Shown here in pieces: positions 16,077-23,685 of a stretch of DNA of 40,458 nucleotides (its first letter is position 1; each line of letters starts with the position of its first letter). The DNA is taken from assembly GCA_024277065.1 (NCBI GenBank), contig JAJRVY010000264.1, positions 1 to 40,458 on the forward strand, read 5' to 3'. A model generated the notes under the pieces. It made no database searches. It was not told the origin of the DNA and worked only from the letters and a program-made list of their open reading frames with translations. Source of the DNA: Planctomycetota bacterium. GTDB lineage: Bacteria > Planctomycetota > JAJSAM01 > JAJVHW01. A program made the translations under genes and the position numbers.

Positions 16077-17154
16077 CCTCCGCGAGGACCTCGCGCTCGA
16101 GGCCCAGGGGCTCCTGGACGAGGCGCCCGGTGCCGTCGTGCGCGCTCACGTCGCCCGCTGCCGTGCCTGCGCCGCCGAGATCGCGGCGCTGCGCGCCACG
16201 CTCGACCTCGTGCGGGCGCAGACCGAGCTCGCGCCGACGGCGGCCGAGACGGACGCGCTCTTCGCCGCCGTCGAGGCGGAGCTCGGGCGGAGCGCCGCGC
16301 CGCTGCCGAGCCATCCGGCGTGGCGGCGCACATGGGATCACGCCGTCTCGCGCTACGAGAATTCGGCACGTTTCCGGCGTGTCACGATCGCCTCCATCGC
16401 CCTGCACGCCGCGGCCGCCGCGAGCGTCGCGTGGCTCCTCATCGGCGGCGGCGGGGGCACCCGGCGTGCGGACTTCGGCGTCGCATGGGAGCGGCGCGTG
16501 GCCGTGCTGGAAGAGGACACGCAGCGTGCCCTCGACGCCACGAGCGGCGCCTCGCACCGGCTCGACCCCGACGCGTTCGTGGCCGGTGACCCGCTGCCCT
16601 TCGAGAGCGCGGTGCCCGAGGGCGTGCGCCTGCCGTCCGTGATGGAGCCCGGCAGCCTCCGCGGGCGCGGCGAAGTGGTGCGCGCGCCCACGTTCGGCAT
16701 TCTCGTCCGGCTGCGCGCGGCGGTGGACTCCGAGGATCGTACGCAGCGTCTCTCCGAACGGCTCGGCGACGACATGGTCCCACGCGTCGAGAAGGCGGTC
16801 GCGGGCGGACTCTCGTGGCTCGCCGCGAGGCGCGCCGACGACGGGCGCTGGGGCCCGCTGCCCGAGAACGGCGCCGAGGACGTTCGCGACGGCGTGACGG
16901 CGGCGGTGGTGTTGGCGTTCGTGCAGAACGGCTACTCGGCGCACAGTGGCGAGTATGCCGCCACGCTCGTGCCGGCCATCGCGGCGCTCGAGAAACGGTT
17001 GCGCGACGGCCCGGCCGCGCGTGACGTCAAGCCCGTGTACTCGCACGCTCTCGCGCTGCGCGCGCTGGCGTGGGAGTGGGCACTCGACTTCCGCCACCTC
17101 GAGCGCTCCGAGCGGGAGTCGCGGCAGCGCCTCCTGGCGTCGGCCGGCCGCTAA
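16060..17154 (+). CDS. Membrane anti-sigma factor fused to terpenoid-cyclase-like toroid, part 1 (to TAA)
   Basis: GTG at 16060 lies inside the sigma gene. Residues 1-60 are a cytoplasmic zinc-finger anti-sigma domain with HxxxCxxC (H30, C34, C37). One transmembrane helix sits at about 107-127 (IASIALHAAAAASVAWLLIG). The outside part has a linker and, from about 245, alpha/alpha-toroid repeats of the prenyltransferase/squalene-cyclase type with the QW-like motif ADDGRWGPLPENG. The frame stops at TAA (codon 365, 17152-17154) inside the toroid, but the repeats continue in frame. Anti-sigma domains with large periplasmic sensor domains are known in planctomycetes; fusion to this toroid is unfamiliar to me. 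Confidence 0.82.
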   Translation: MSTCADLREDLALEAQGLLDEAPGAVVRAHVARCRACAAEIAALRATLDLVRAQTELAPTAAETDALFAAVEAELGRSAAPLPSHPAWRRTWDHAVSRYENSARFRRVTIASIALHAAAAASVAWLLIGGGGGTRRADFGVAWERRVAVLEEDTQRALDATSGASHRLDPDAFVAGDPLPFESAVPEGVRLPSVMEPGSLRGRGEVVRAPTFGILVRLRAAVDSEDRTQRLSERLGDDMVPRVEKAVAGGLSWLAARRADDGRWGPLPENGAEDVRDGVTAAVVLAFVQNGYSAHSGEYAATLVPAIAALEKRLRDGPAARDVKPVYSHALALRALAWEWALDFRHLERSERESRQRLLASAGR

Positions 17155-17685
17155 CTGCTCGCCTGGCAGCACGAGAGCGGAGGCTTCGGCTATCGCGTCG
17201 GCGAGCGCCCGGACGCCTCCTGCACGCTGTTCGTGACGGCGGCGCTCGCCGACCTGCGACTCGCCGGTGTGCTGCGCTCGGACGAGGCGCTGCGTCGCGC
17301 CGGCGGATACCTGACGGGGCTGCGCAGCGGGGGCGCCCTGCTGGGCTACAGGGAGAACGGCGACCGCGCCGGCGACCCCGCGCTCTCCGCGGGCCTCCTG
17401 GCGTACGCTCGCGAGCTCGGCATTCGCGCCGACCTCGGACCGCTGCTGCGGGCGGTTCGCAAGGAACTCGTGAAGCCACGGGCCCCGGACGCACTCCTCG
17501 CGTGGTCGGGCCTGCGCGCGCTGCGGCGGCACGAGAGCATCGCTCCGGCCCTGACGCCCGTGCTGCGACGCCAACGCGACGACGGACGCTGGGCCGCCGC
17601 CACCGATCGACACTGCCGCACGGGAGGCGACGACCTCACGACGGCGATGGGCGTGCTGGCCGTCAGCCGCGTCTACATGCCCTGA
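17155..17685 (+). CDS. Same protein, part 2 (second half of the toroid, after TAA)
   Basis: The frame continues from LASAGR, across the TAA, into LLAWQHESGGFGYR. It carries on with toroid helices (DASCTLFVTAALADLRLAG) and a final QW-like motif RQRDDGRWAAATD, ending at TGA 17683-17685. The two halves together make a normal-length toroid. Alone, this part has no signal peptide or strong ribosome site; a gene caller could start it at GTG 17233. It is either the stranded 3' half of a broken gene, made by readthrough, or evidence of a base error at 17152. Confidence 0.72.
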   Translation: MLAWQHESGGFGYRVGERPDASCTLFVTAALADLRLAGVLRSDEALRRAGGYLTGLRSGGALLGYRENGDRAGDPALSAGLLAYARELGIRADLGPLLRAVRKELVKPRAPDALLAWSGLRALRRHESIAPALTPVLRRQRDDGRWAAATDRHCRTGGDDLTTAMGVLAVSRVYMP

Positions 17686-17732
17686 GGCCTGCTGCCCTGA
17701 GATGGCGTGTACCGCGAAGGCACCGGCTTCCG

Positions 17733-17749
17733 TTGGCACGGCCGTTGCT
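17733..17749 (+). promoter_or_regulatory. Sigma-54 (RpoN) promoter
   Basis: TTGGCACGGCCGTTGCT fits the sigma-54 consensus YTGGCACGRNNNTTGCW at every defined position, with the invariant GG (-24) at 17735-17736 and GC (-12) at 17747-17748. Transcription would begin near 17760, just before the AGGAGG ribosome site at 17767 and the ATG at 17780. It lies between genes in the correct orientation. No upstream enhancer site was recognised. Confidence 0.82.
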
Positions 17750-17779
17750 CGCTGTCGGCCGCACCCAGGAGGCAGGACG

Positions 17780-17992
17780 ATGGAAACCAGGCTCGTTGCA
17801 ATCATCAAGGGACGCCGCTTCTACGAGGTGGTCAAGGAGTCCCGCTCTCTGTTCACCGGGAGCCTGGACGAGTGCCAGAGGTTCGCCCGCCTGCACGTCG
17901 AGAAGGAACTCAAGGCGCGCCGCAACCGGCGGCGTCGCGACAAGCCCGTCGTACGCATGTACCGAGCCTGGGCACGCACGGCAGCGGTCTAG
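17780..17992 (+). CDS. Small basic protein of 70 residues, sigma-54 controlled
   Basis: Not recognised as a named family. It has three short beta strands (RLVAIIKG, RFYEVVKES, LFTGS) and a helix (LDECQRFARLHVEKELKAR), then a strongly basic tail with RRNRRRR. The beta-beta-beta-alpha layout recalls small DUF2188-like proteins, but this is only a pattern likeness. ATG at 17780 is fixed by a perfect AGGAGG seven bases upstream; an earlier in-frame ATG at 17702 lies before the promoter's start site. It is a single-gene unit: sigma-54 promoter before it, strong hairpin after it. It ends in TAG. The basic tail could bind nucleic acid. No transmembrane segment or export signal. Confidence 0.8.
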   Translation: METRLVAIIKGRRFYEVVKESRSLFTGSLDECQRFARLHVEKELKARRNRRRRDKPVVRMYRAWARTAAV

Positions 17993-18044
17993 CCCGCACG
18001 GGCGGAGCGCGCCGACCACGGCCCGGAACTCCGACCAGAACTCC

Positions 18045-18078
18045 GAGAGGGGCGCCGTCCCCGGAAGGCGCCCCTCTC
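18045..18078 (+). terminator. Strong hairpin terminator
   Basis: GAGAGGGGCGCC (18045-18056) and GGCGCCCCTCTC (18067-18078) form a perfect 12-bp GC-rich stem with a 10-base loop, 52 bases after the small gene. No T-run follows, as is common in very GC-rich genomes. Confidence 0.75.
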
Positions 18079-18156
18079 CACGTTCACGCCATCCTCGCGG
18101 GCGCTCCGGACGCCTCGCGGGGACGCGCGAAGTCGAACGAATCGCGAGATCACCAC

Positions 18157-18184
18157 TTGACACGGTGCAAACGTCGGTTATCAC
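18157..18184 (+). promoter_or_regulatory. Candidate vegetative promoter
   Basis: A perfect TTGACA (18157-18162), a 16-base spacer and TATCAC (18179-18184) lie between the terminator and the HEAT lipoprotein. The start would be near 18191, about 45 bases before the ATG at 18236. Confidence 0.5.
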
Positions 18185-18235
18185 CCTGCGGCCGTGTGTG
18201 ACCCGCAAGTGACGCCGATCCTTCACGGTGCCGTC

Positions 18236-19570
18236 ATGAGCACCGCGTTCGCGCCACCGTCGCCCCGACGCGCGGTGGCGTGGCTCGTCGTCGCCGCCGC
18301 CGTGCTCTCCGCCACGGGCTGCACGACGGACTCCGCCGGTGAGCCGCAGCCGGAGACGGGCGTGCGCCCGTCCGTCTTCGATGCGGTCGGGGCCGCGCCC
18401 GCGGCTCCCGAGTTGCGCCCCGCCGTCACACACCTCGGGCGCGAGGTGCTACCGCACGTGGGTCTCGTGGTCCGCGGCCGGGCGCGCAGACTCTCGCGCG
18501 CGCTCGGCGGCGTCGAGGTCGTGCGCTTCCACGTTGACGAGGTCCTGCGCTCGGCACCGTGGGATCGCGTGCCGGACACGACCGACGGTCCGATCCTGAC
18601 CGTCTTCTGCGGCGAGGCCGGCATGCTGCCGCGTGTCGGCGACGAGGCCGTCCTGCTCGTCGCGCGCCGCCCGCGTTCTCCCAATCACGACGTCGTGCAG
18701 GTCATCGATCTGTCGGGTCGCGACGGCCCCGAGCGGCTCGCTGCACTGCGCACCTACCTCGCCATCGAGGAGATTCAGGACGATGTGGAGCGCGCCCGGG
18801 CGCTGCGAGACTACCTCCGCCGGGCCGTGCGCGATCGGCGCAAGTGGACGCGCTCGAACGCCGCTCTCGAGTACGGATCGCTGGCTGCGGCCCGCCCCGA
18901 GGATCTCGGCGTCGATGACGCCGCGGTCCTGCGCACCGCGGTGCTCGGTGCCGGAGAGCGCGACGTGCGCCTGGCGCTCCAGAGGGCGCTCGGGGCGGCC
19001 GAGCGCAACACGCGCGAGCCACCTCGCATCGCGATGCCCGGCGCCGCAGGGCCCGCCGTGGACGACGCGCCCGATCTGGACATGTACATGCTCCGTTACC
19101 TCGAGACGCGGGCGCCGCTCGAGCGGCGCCAGGTCGTCGTGGATGCCGCCCTCGTGCTCGAGGACGGCGCTGTCCCACTGCTGCGCCGCGCGCTCTCGGA
19201 CGACGATCCGCGCGTTCGCGAGGCGGCGGCCGCGGCGGCCGGGCAACTGCGTCTGACGACGCTGGGGCACGATCTCCTGCCGATGCTGGCGCGCGACGAG
19301 TCGCTCGTCGTGCGGCGTTCGGTCGTGCGCGCGCTCGGATACGTCCGTGAGACGTCGGCCGTGCCGACGCTGCAGGCCCTCGGCCGGGCCGACGGCGAGA
19401 TCGGACGCGACGCGTGTTTCGCTCTCGCGCGCATCCGCGACGCGGCGGCCGTAACGGCCCTCGGACGGCTGCTCCGGACCGCGGAGGACGAGCGCCGCGA
19501 GGACCTCGAGTTCCTGCTCTCGGACGCCTTCGTCCAGCAGGAAGTGCAGTTCGGGCGGCCGCTCGACTGA
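18236..19570 (+). CDS. HEAT-repeat lipoprotein
   Basis: Predicted lipoprotein of 444 residues. The signal peptide ends in ATGC with C29 as the lipidated residue. The N-terminal half (about 50-190) has beta-rich segments, including ILTVFCGEAGMLPRVGDEAV, that I do not recognise. The C-terminal half (about 295-430) is built of HEAT/PBS-lyase-like repeats such as GAVPLLRRALSDDDPRVREA and VRRSVVRALGYVRETSAVPT. These usually act as protein-binding scaffolds. ATG at 18236 is chosen because it places the signal peptide correctly; a GTG at 18194 is too close to the predicted transcription start. The outer-membrane TolC-like gene follows after 100 bases. Function unknown. Confidence 0.8.
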   Translation: MSTAFAPPSPRRAVAWLVVAAAVLSATGCTTDSAGEPQPETGVRPSVFDAVGAAPAAPELRPAVTHLGREVLPHVGLVVRGRARRLSRALGGVEVVRFHVDEVLRSAPWDRVPDTTDGPILTVFCGEAGMLPRVGDEAVLLVARRPRSPNHDVVQVIDLSGRDGPERLAALRTYLAIEEIQDDVERARALRDYLRRAVRDRRKWTRSNAALEYGSLAAARPEDLGVDDAAVLRTAVLGAGERDVRLALQRALGAAERNTREPPRIAMPGAAGPAVDDAPDLDMYMLRYLETRAPLERRQVVVDAALVLEDGAVPLLRRALSDDDPRVREAAAAAAGQLRLTTLGHDLLPMLARDESLVVRRSVVRALGYVRETSAVPTLQALGRADGEIGRDACFALARIRDAAAVTALGRLLRTAEDERREDLEFLLSDAFVQQEVQFGRPLD

Positions 19571-19670
19571 CGCTCCGCACTTCCGGTCCGATGCCCACCG
19601 TGCGTTCTACACTCGGGCGGCGTCGCGCAACCGATCGAGAGCGCGCGCAGATCCCCACGGAGGACCTCCC

Positions 19671-21275
19671 ATGCGTCTCGCGGTCACGCCGCTCGTCGTC
19701 GTTCTCGTCAGCCTGGCGCCCGTTCTCTCGTTCCTCGGCGGCTCCCGTGCGTTAGCTGCGGACGAGGGCCCCAAAGTGCCTGCGCCGGAAGGGCCGGACA
19801 AGCCCGTCCTGCGCCTGCGCATCCAGGACGTCGGACGTCTCGCGTTGCGCAACAGCCCGCGCTTCAAAGTGGCACTCCTCGATCCCGCGATCTCGCGAAC
19901 GTTCGTGGACGAGGCGCGCGGTGAGTTCGATCCTCTGTTCTCCTCGCGCTTCCAGGGCGGTCGCGACAACAGCGAGATCTTCTTCGATCCCTCGGCCTTC
20001 GGCCCCGGCGGCAGCAGCGGCGGCTCGTCCAAGTCGTTCCTGACCGAGGACACGCTCTCCGGCGGCGCGTCGCTCGGCGCGACGGAGGAGTGGGGCGGCG
20101 CCTGGACGCTCGGCTACGAGGCACGTTCGGCGTCTCGCGCCGGCGCGAGCGCTCTCCAGAGCCTGCAACCGCGCTACGAAGGAACGCTCTCGCTCGGCTA
20201 CACACACCCGCTCCTGCGCGGCGCCGGCCGCGAGGTGCGCCTCTCCCGCGTCCGCGAGGCGCAGCAGCGCACGACGCAGTCCGAGGAACAGCTCGCGCGG
20301 CTGGCCGAAGAGACGGTGCTCCAAGCCGAGACTCTCTACTGGGCGCTCGTTAACGCGCTCGCCGACCGCGAGGTCGTGCGGGGCTCTCTGGCCACGGCGA
20401 ACGAGCTGCTCGACATCTCGCGGGCGCGTCTGGACGCGGGGCGCGGCATCCCCGTGGACGTCATCCAGGCCGAGGCGGGCGTCGCGCGGCGCGAGGGTGA
20501 GCTGATCGCCAAGGAGACCGAGATCCGCAACGCTTCGGACCGCCTGCGCGAGTACGTGATGCCGTTCGATCGCCCGGACGCCGACCTCGAGATGACGATC
20601 CACCCGGTGGACCTGCCGCAGCAGGACGTGACGGACGTTCCCGACCTGCCGGATCGCGACCTGCTCGAGGTCACGCTCCGCCAGCGCGCCGACATGCGCG
20701 CGGCGACGGCGGCGCTCGACGCCGCGAGGCTCGCGGAGGTGCGTTCGCGCAACGATCACGAGTACGAGCTGAACGCGTTGCTCGACGGCGGGCTGCGAGG
20801 GCTCGGCAGCGGTTTCTCGGAAGCGTCGGATCAGTGGCAGGACCGCGACTCCTACGTCTGGACGGCGGGTCTCGAACTGGCCATCCCCATCGGCAACGTG
20901 ATCGCCACAGCGAGGCTGCTGCGGGCCGAGCGCGAGACCCGCCGCAACGAGCGCGACGTCGCCGCGCTGCGCAACCAGATCGTGCGCGAGGTTCGCGAGG
21001 CCGTGCGCAACGTGCGCTCGGCGGCCGACCGCATCGAGGCAGCGAACCGCGAGCGCACGGCGACCGAGGCGCAACTCGCGGCGGAGCGGTCGCGACTCGA
21101 GAAGGGCAAGTCCACGCCGTTCGACGTGCTCCTCGTCGAGGAGGATCGCTCCCTCGCGGTAGCGCGCGAGATCGCGGCCCGCGTCGATCTCGAGATCGCG
21201 CGCGCACAACTCGCCAGCGCGATGGACGGGCTGCTCGAGGAACGCGGCGTCCAGGGCCTCGCGGTCGGCGAATGA
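19671..21275 (+). CDS. TolC-family outer-membrane efflux protein
   Basis: Outer-membrane channel component of 534 residues. A signal peptide (hydrophobic to about residue 29, RALAADE) is followed by two OEP repeats. Signs include LRIQDVGRLALRNSPRFKVA, long coiled helices (LARLAEETVLQAETLYWALV), AGRGIPVDVIQAEAGVARRE and its second-half equivalent EKGKSTPFDVLLVEEDRSLA. The latter pair is the classic repeat of TolC proteins. GGAGG lies upstream of ATG 19671. No membrane-fusion protein or inner-membrane pump is encoded here; the neighbours are HEAT-repeat proteins instead. The stop overlaps the next start by four bases. The presence of TolC shows a diderm envelope. Confidence 0.9.
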   Translation: MRLAVTPLVVVLVSLAPVLSFLGGSRALAADEGPKVPAPEGPDKPVLRLRIQDVGRLALRNSPRFKVALLDPAISRTFVDEARGEFDPLFSSRFQGGRDNSEIFFDPSAFGPGGSSGGSSKSFLTEDTLSGGASLGATEEWGGAWTLGYEARSASRAGASALQSLQPRYEGTLSLGYTHPLLRGAGREVRLSRVREAQQRTTQSEEQLARLAEETVLQAETLYWALVNALADREVVRGSLATANELLDISRARLDAGRGIPVDVIQAEAGVARREGELIAKETEIRNASDRLREYVMPFDRPDADLEMTIHPVDLPQQDVTDVPDLPDRDLLEVTLRQRADMRAATAALDAARLAEVRSRNDHEYELNALLDGGLRGLGSGFSEASDQWQDRDSYVWTAGLELAIPIGNVIATARLLRAERETRRNERDVAALRNQIVREVREAVRNVRSAADRIEAANRERTATEAQLAAERSRLEKGKSTPFDVLLVEEDRSLAVAREIAARVDLEIARAQLASAMDGLLEERGVQGLAVGE

Positions 21276-22942
21276 AGCTGCGTCAGCTCTCGATCGCGCT
21301 CGCCGTGGCGCTCCTCGTGGTGGCCGGGTTCTGGGTCATGGGCGATGCCCTGCGGGGGCTGAACGTACCGGATGCACCGACGGAGCCGCAGTTCGCGGAG
21401 CGTCGGGTGAGCGAGCCGCCGCCGCTGCGCGAGACGCCGGCGAGCATGGCCGAGCGTCGCGGGTTCTGGCTGCGCATGCTGACGACGGGCGACGAACGCG
21501 ACGTGCAGTGGGCCGTGGCACAGCTCCGCGCCGGCGGCGAGGCCGGCAGGGCGGCCGTGCTGGCCGCCGCGGAGAGGAGCCTGCGCAGCAACAAGGCCCT
21601 GGTCCAGCAGGCGCTCGAGTTCCTGCTCGCCGACCCCCGTGCCGACTGTTTCCAGCTTGCGCGTGACGTCCTGGACAGCACCGACCCGCACGCCGTCAAT
21701 CGCGCGCTCCTGATCCTCGCGCGGCTCGGTCCGGAGGCGGAGTCCGTGGCGCCGCAGGTGGCGGCGCTCGCCGTGGATCGCCCGTATCCCATCCCGCAGT
21801 ACGCCATGACCGCGCTGGCGGCCATGGGCACCGCGCAGGCCGAGGAGGCCGCGAAGGACGCCGTGCAGCGCATGGATGCCGGGCAACGTGCCTTCGGCTA
21901 CGTGGCGCTGGCGCAGATGGCGCGTCCCGGCATCGCGGCGTTCCTGCGCGACGCGTTCGAGCGCGAGACGCAGCCGGGCACCAAACTGGCCGCCGCCGAG
22001 GGGCTCGTGCGGTCGGGCGACGACACGCCCATCGCGTGGCTGCACGGGGAACTCCGGCGCACGACGGCGGGCACGCCGCAGTTCGAGGGCGCGTTGCGCA
22101 TCCTCGCGCAGGCGGCCGACGAGACCGCGGGGCGCATCCTCGCGAGGCGCGCCGAGGATCCGCTCGAGACGGGCAAGCGCCGCGCGAACGCGATCGAGCC
22201 CCTGCGCCCGTTCCCTCTGCCTGCGATCAAGGCCACGCTCGTCCGCGCGGGGCGCTCCGGCCAGCCGGTGGACGCACGCGTCGCGGCGTGGGATCAGCTG
22301 GTCCGCAAGGGACCTCCGTCGGCCTTCCGCGACCTTCTGTCCATGCTCGTCGTGCCGGGCGCCGCGGCGGCCGAGGACCGGCGCGTGGCCGCGCTGGTGC
22401 TCGGCCGCCTGCGGCGCGCCGACGCCGCGGACGGCCTGATCGCCGCCCTCGCCCGGCTCCAGGCGGGGGAGGAGGAGGAGCGCTCGCTCTACCTGCGGGC
22501 GCTCTGCCTGACAGGATCCGAGAAGGGCGCCGAGGTCGTGGCGCGGGCCATCGCCGCCGATCACACGGGATTTGGGCGCGGCGGCACGGCCTTCGACGTG
22601 TACGGCGTCCTCGGCGACCTGACGCCCGCGTTGCGAAGGGTCTACGGCAGGCAGTTCGTCCGCGCGCTCGCCGGGGAGTTCGGCGAGCCGTCGGGCACGG
22701 GCCTGCAGTTCCTGCTCCTGGCGATGATCACCTGCGGCGGGCCGGAGGCCGCGCCGTGGATCGAGCGCTACGTCCATCACGACGAGCGTGAGATCCGCGA
22801 TGCCGCCGTCACGGCGCTCGCCTTCGTCGGCCGCCCCGAGTCGCTCGACGTGCTGACGCGGGCCTGGCGGCGCAAGCAGGACGACCTCCTGCGCGACGTC
22901 CTGCGCGACACGATCGAGAAGCTGCAGTACCTCGCGCCCTGA
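21272..22942 (+). CDS. Membrane-anchored HEAT-repeat protein
   Basis: Protein of 556 residues with an N-terminal hydrophobic segment (SIALAVALLVVAGFWVMG), either an uncleaved anchor or a signal peptide, and no lipobox. The remainder is almost all helical HEAT-like repeats, including LARLGPEAESVAPQVAALAV, AALVLGRLRRADAADGLIAA and REIRDAAVTALAFVGRPESL. It would sit on the outer face of the inner membrane. ATG 21272 overlaps the TolC stop, so the pair is translationally coupled and probably works together, perhaps as a periplasmic scaffold for the channel. That is inference. Hairpin element copy 2 follows immediately after the stop. Confidence 0.82.
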   Translation: MKLRQLSIALAVALLVVAGFWVMGDALRGLNVPDAPTEPQFAERRVSEPPPLRETPASMAERRGFWLRMLTTGDERDVQWAVAQLRAGGEAGRAAVLAAAERSLRSNKALVQQALEFLLADPRADCFQLARDVLDSTDPHAVNRALLILARLGPEAESVAPQVAALAVDRPYPIPQYAMTALAAMGTAQAEEAAKDAVQRMDAGQRAFGYVALAQMARPGIAAFLRDAFERETQPGTKLAAAEGLVRSGDDTPIAWLHGELRRTTAGTPQFEGALRILAQAADETAGRILARRAEDPLETGKRRANAIEPLRPFPLPAIKATLVRAGRSGQPVDARVAAWDQLVRKGPPSAFRDLLSMLVVPGAAAAEDRRVAALVLGRLRRADAADGLIAALARLQAGEEEERSLYLRALCLTGSEKGAEVVARAIAADHTGFGRGGTAFDVYGVLGDLTPALRRVYGRQFVRALAGEFGEPSGTGLQFLLLAMITCGGPEAAPWIERYVHHDEREIRDAAVTALAFVGRPESLDVLTRAWRRKQDDLLRDVLRDTIEKLQYLAP

Positions 22943-22945
22943 CAG

Positions 22946-22988
22946 GGTATGGACAAGGAAGATGCGGCGCCGGTATCTTGTCCACACC
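22946..22988 (+). repeat. Dispersed hairpin element, copy 2 (TTGTCCACA-type inverted sites)
   Basis: GGTATGGACAAG (22946-22957) pairs with CTTGTCCACACC (22977-22988) except for one A-C mismatch; the loop is 19 bases. The right arm contains TTGTCCACA exactly. Bases 22980-22996 match copy 1 (8230-8246) perfectly, and the arm-to-arm distance is 34 versus 32 bases. It begins four bases after the HEAT gene stop, in the 247-base gap before the DUF5658 gene. Confidence 0.72.
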
Positions 22989-23189
22989 TTCTGAGGCGAT
23001 GTGGCGCAGGCTCGACGCCGGGTGCGACCGGGAGCCTGGCATGGCGCCCCTCCCGAGCCTGCGGGCGAGCCTGGCTGAGCTGCAGGAACCGGGGCTCGCT
23101 TTCGGCCCGACCTTTGCAATCCCAGGGTGGCGCCGCGATGCTGCGGTGCGATGCACGAACAGACCACCAGCCGGAGAGACTCGCCGCCC

Positions 23190-23663
23190 ATGGCCCGTGC
23201 CATCCCCGTCCGCCTTCCGAGTCAGGTCAGCGCGGCCATGGAGCGTCGCGGCGCAGATCGCCGCCGGCGCCCGACGCCGGCACTCTCACGGTATTCGTTG
23301 TTCGGCGGCCGCCGGGCGGCCGACCGCCGCGGCGTGGCGTCGGACGCGGTGTACGTCGATCGCTACGAGCCGTGGCTGGCGGCGGCGCTCGTCGCCATCG
23401 CGGCGCTCTGCGCATTCGACGCGGTCTTCACGCTGCTCTACATCCAGAAGGGCGGCAGCGAGGCCAATCCGGTGATGGCGGCGGTCATCGAGTGGGGGCC
23501 CCGGCCGTTCCTGATCGTCAAGTGCCTCATCACGAACGTCGGTCTCGTCGTGCTCTGCCTGCACAAGAACTTCCGCTACGTCAAGCAGGTGATCGGCGCC
23601 CTCCTCGGCGTCTACGGAGCGCTGCTCCTCTACCACCTCTGGCTGGCCGCGATGGTCGCCTGA
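23190..23663 (+). CDS. DUF5658-like small membrane protein
   Basis: About 157 residues. A basic, polar N-terminus (about 60 residues) is followed by three predicted membrane helices: WLAAALVAIAALCAFDAVFT, FLIVKCLITNVGLVVLCLH and VIGALLGVYGALLLYHLWLA. The segment DAVFTLLYIQKGGSEANPVM matches the conserved loop D.......GG.E.NP of DUF5658 proteins, a family of unknown function. The start is uncertain: ATG 23190 has GGAGAG eleven bases upstream; ATG 23151 and 23127 are also in frame. It converges with lgt, 22 bases apart. Confidence 0.78.
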   Translation: MARAIPVRLPSQVSAAMERRGADRRRRPTPALSRYSLFGGRRAADRRGVASDAVYVDRYEPWLAAALVAIAALCAFDAVFTLLYIQKGGSEANPVMAAVIEWGPRPFLIVKCLITNVGLVVLCLHKNFRYVKQVIGALLGVYGALLLYHLWLAAMVA

Positions 23664-23685
23664 ACGGGTCGCATCCGACCGCGTG

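Noticed and set aside
22999..23475. Reading frame starting right after hairpin copy 2
   Set aside because: It overlaps the DUF5658 gene in another frame, has Arg/Ser/Ala shadow composition and no recognisable motif.
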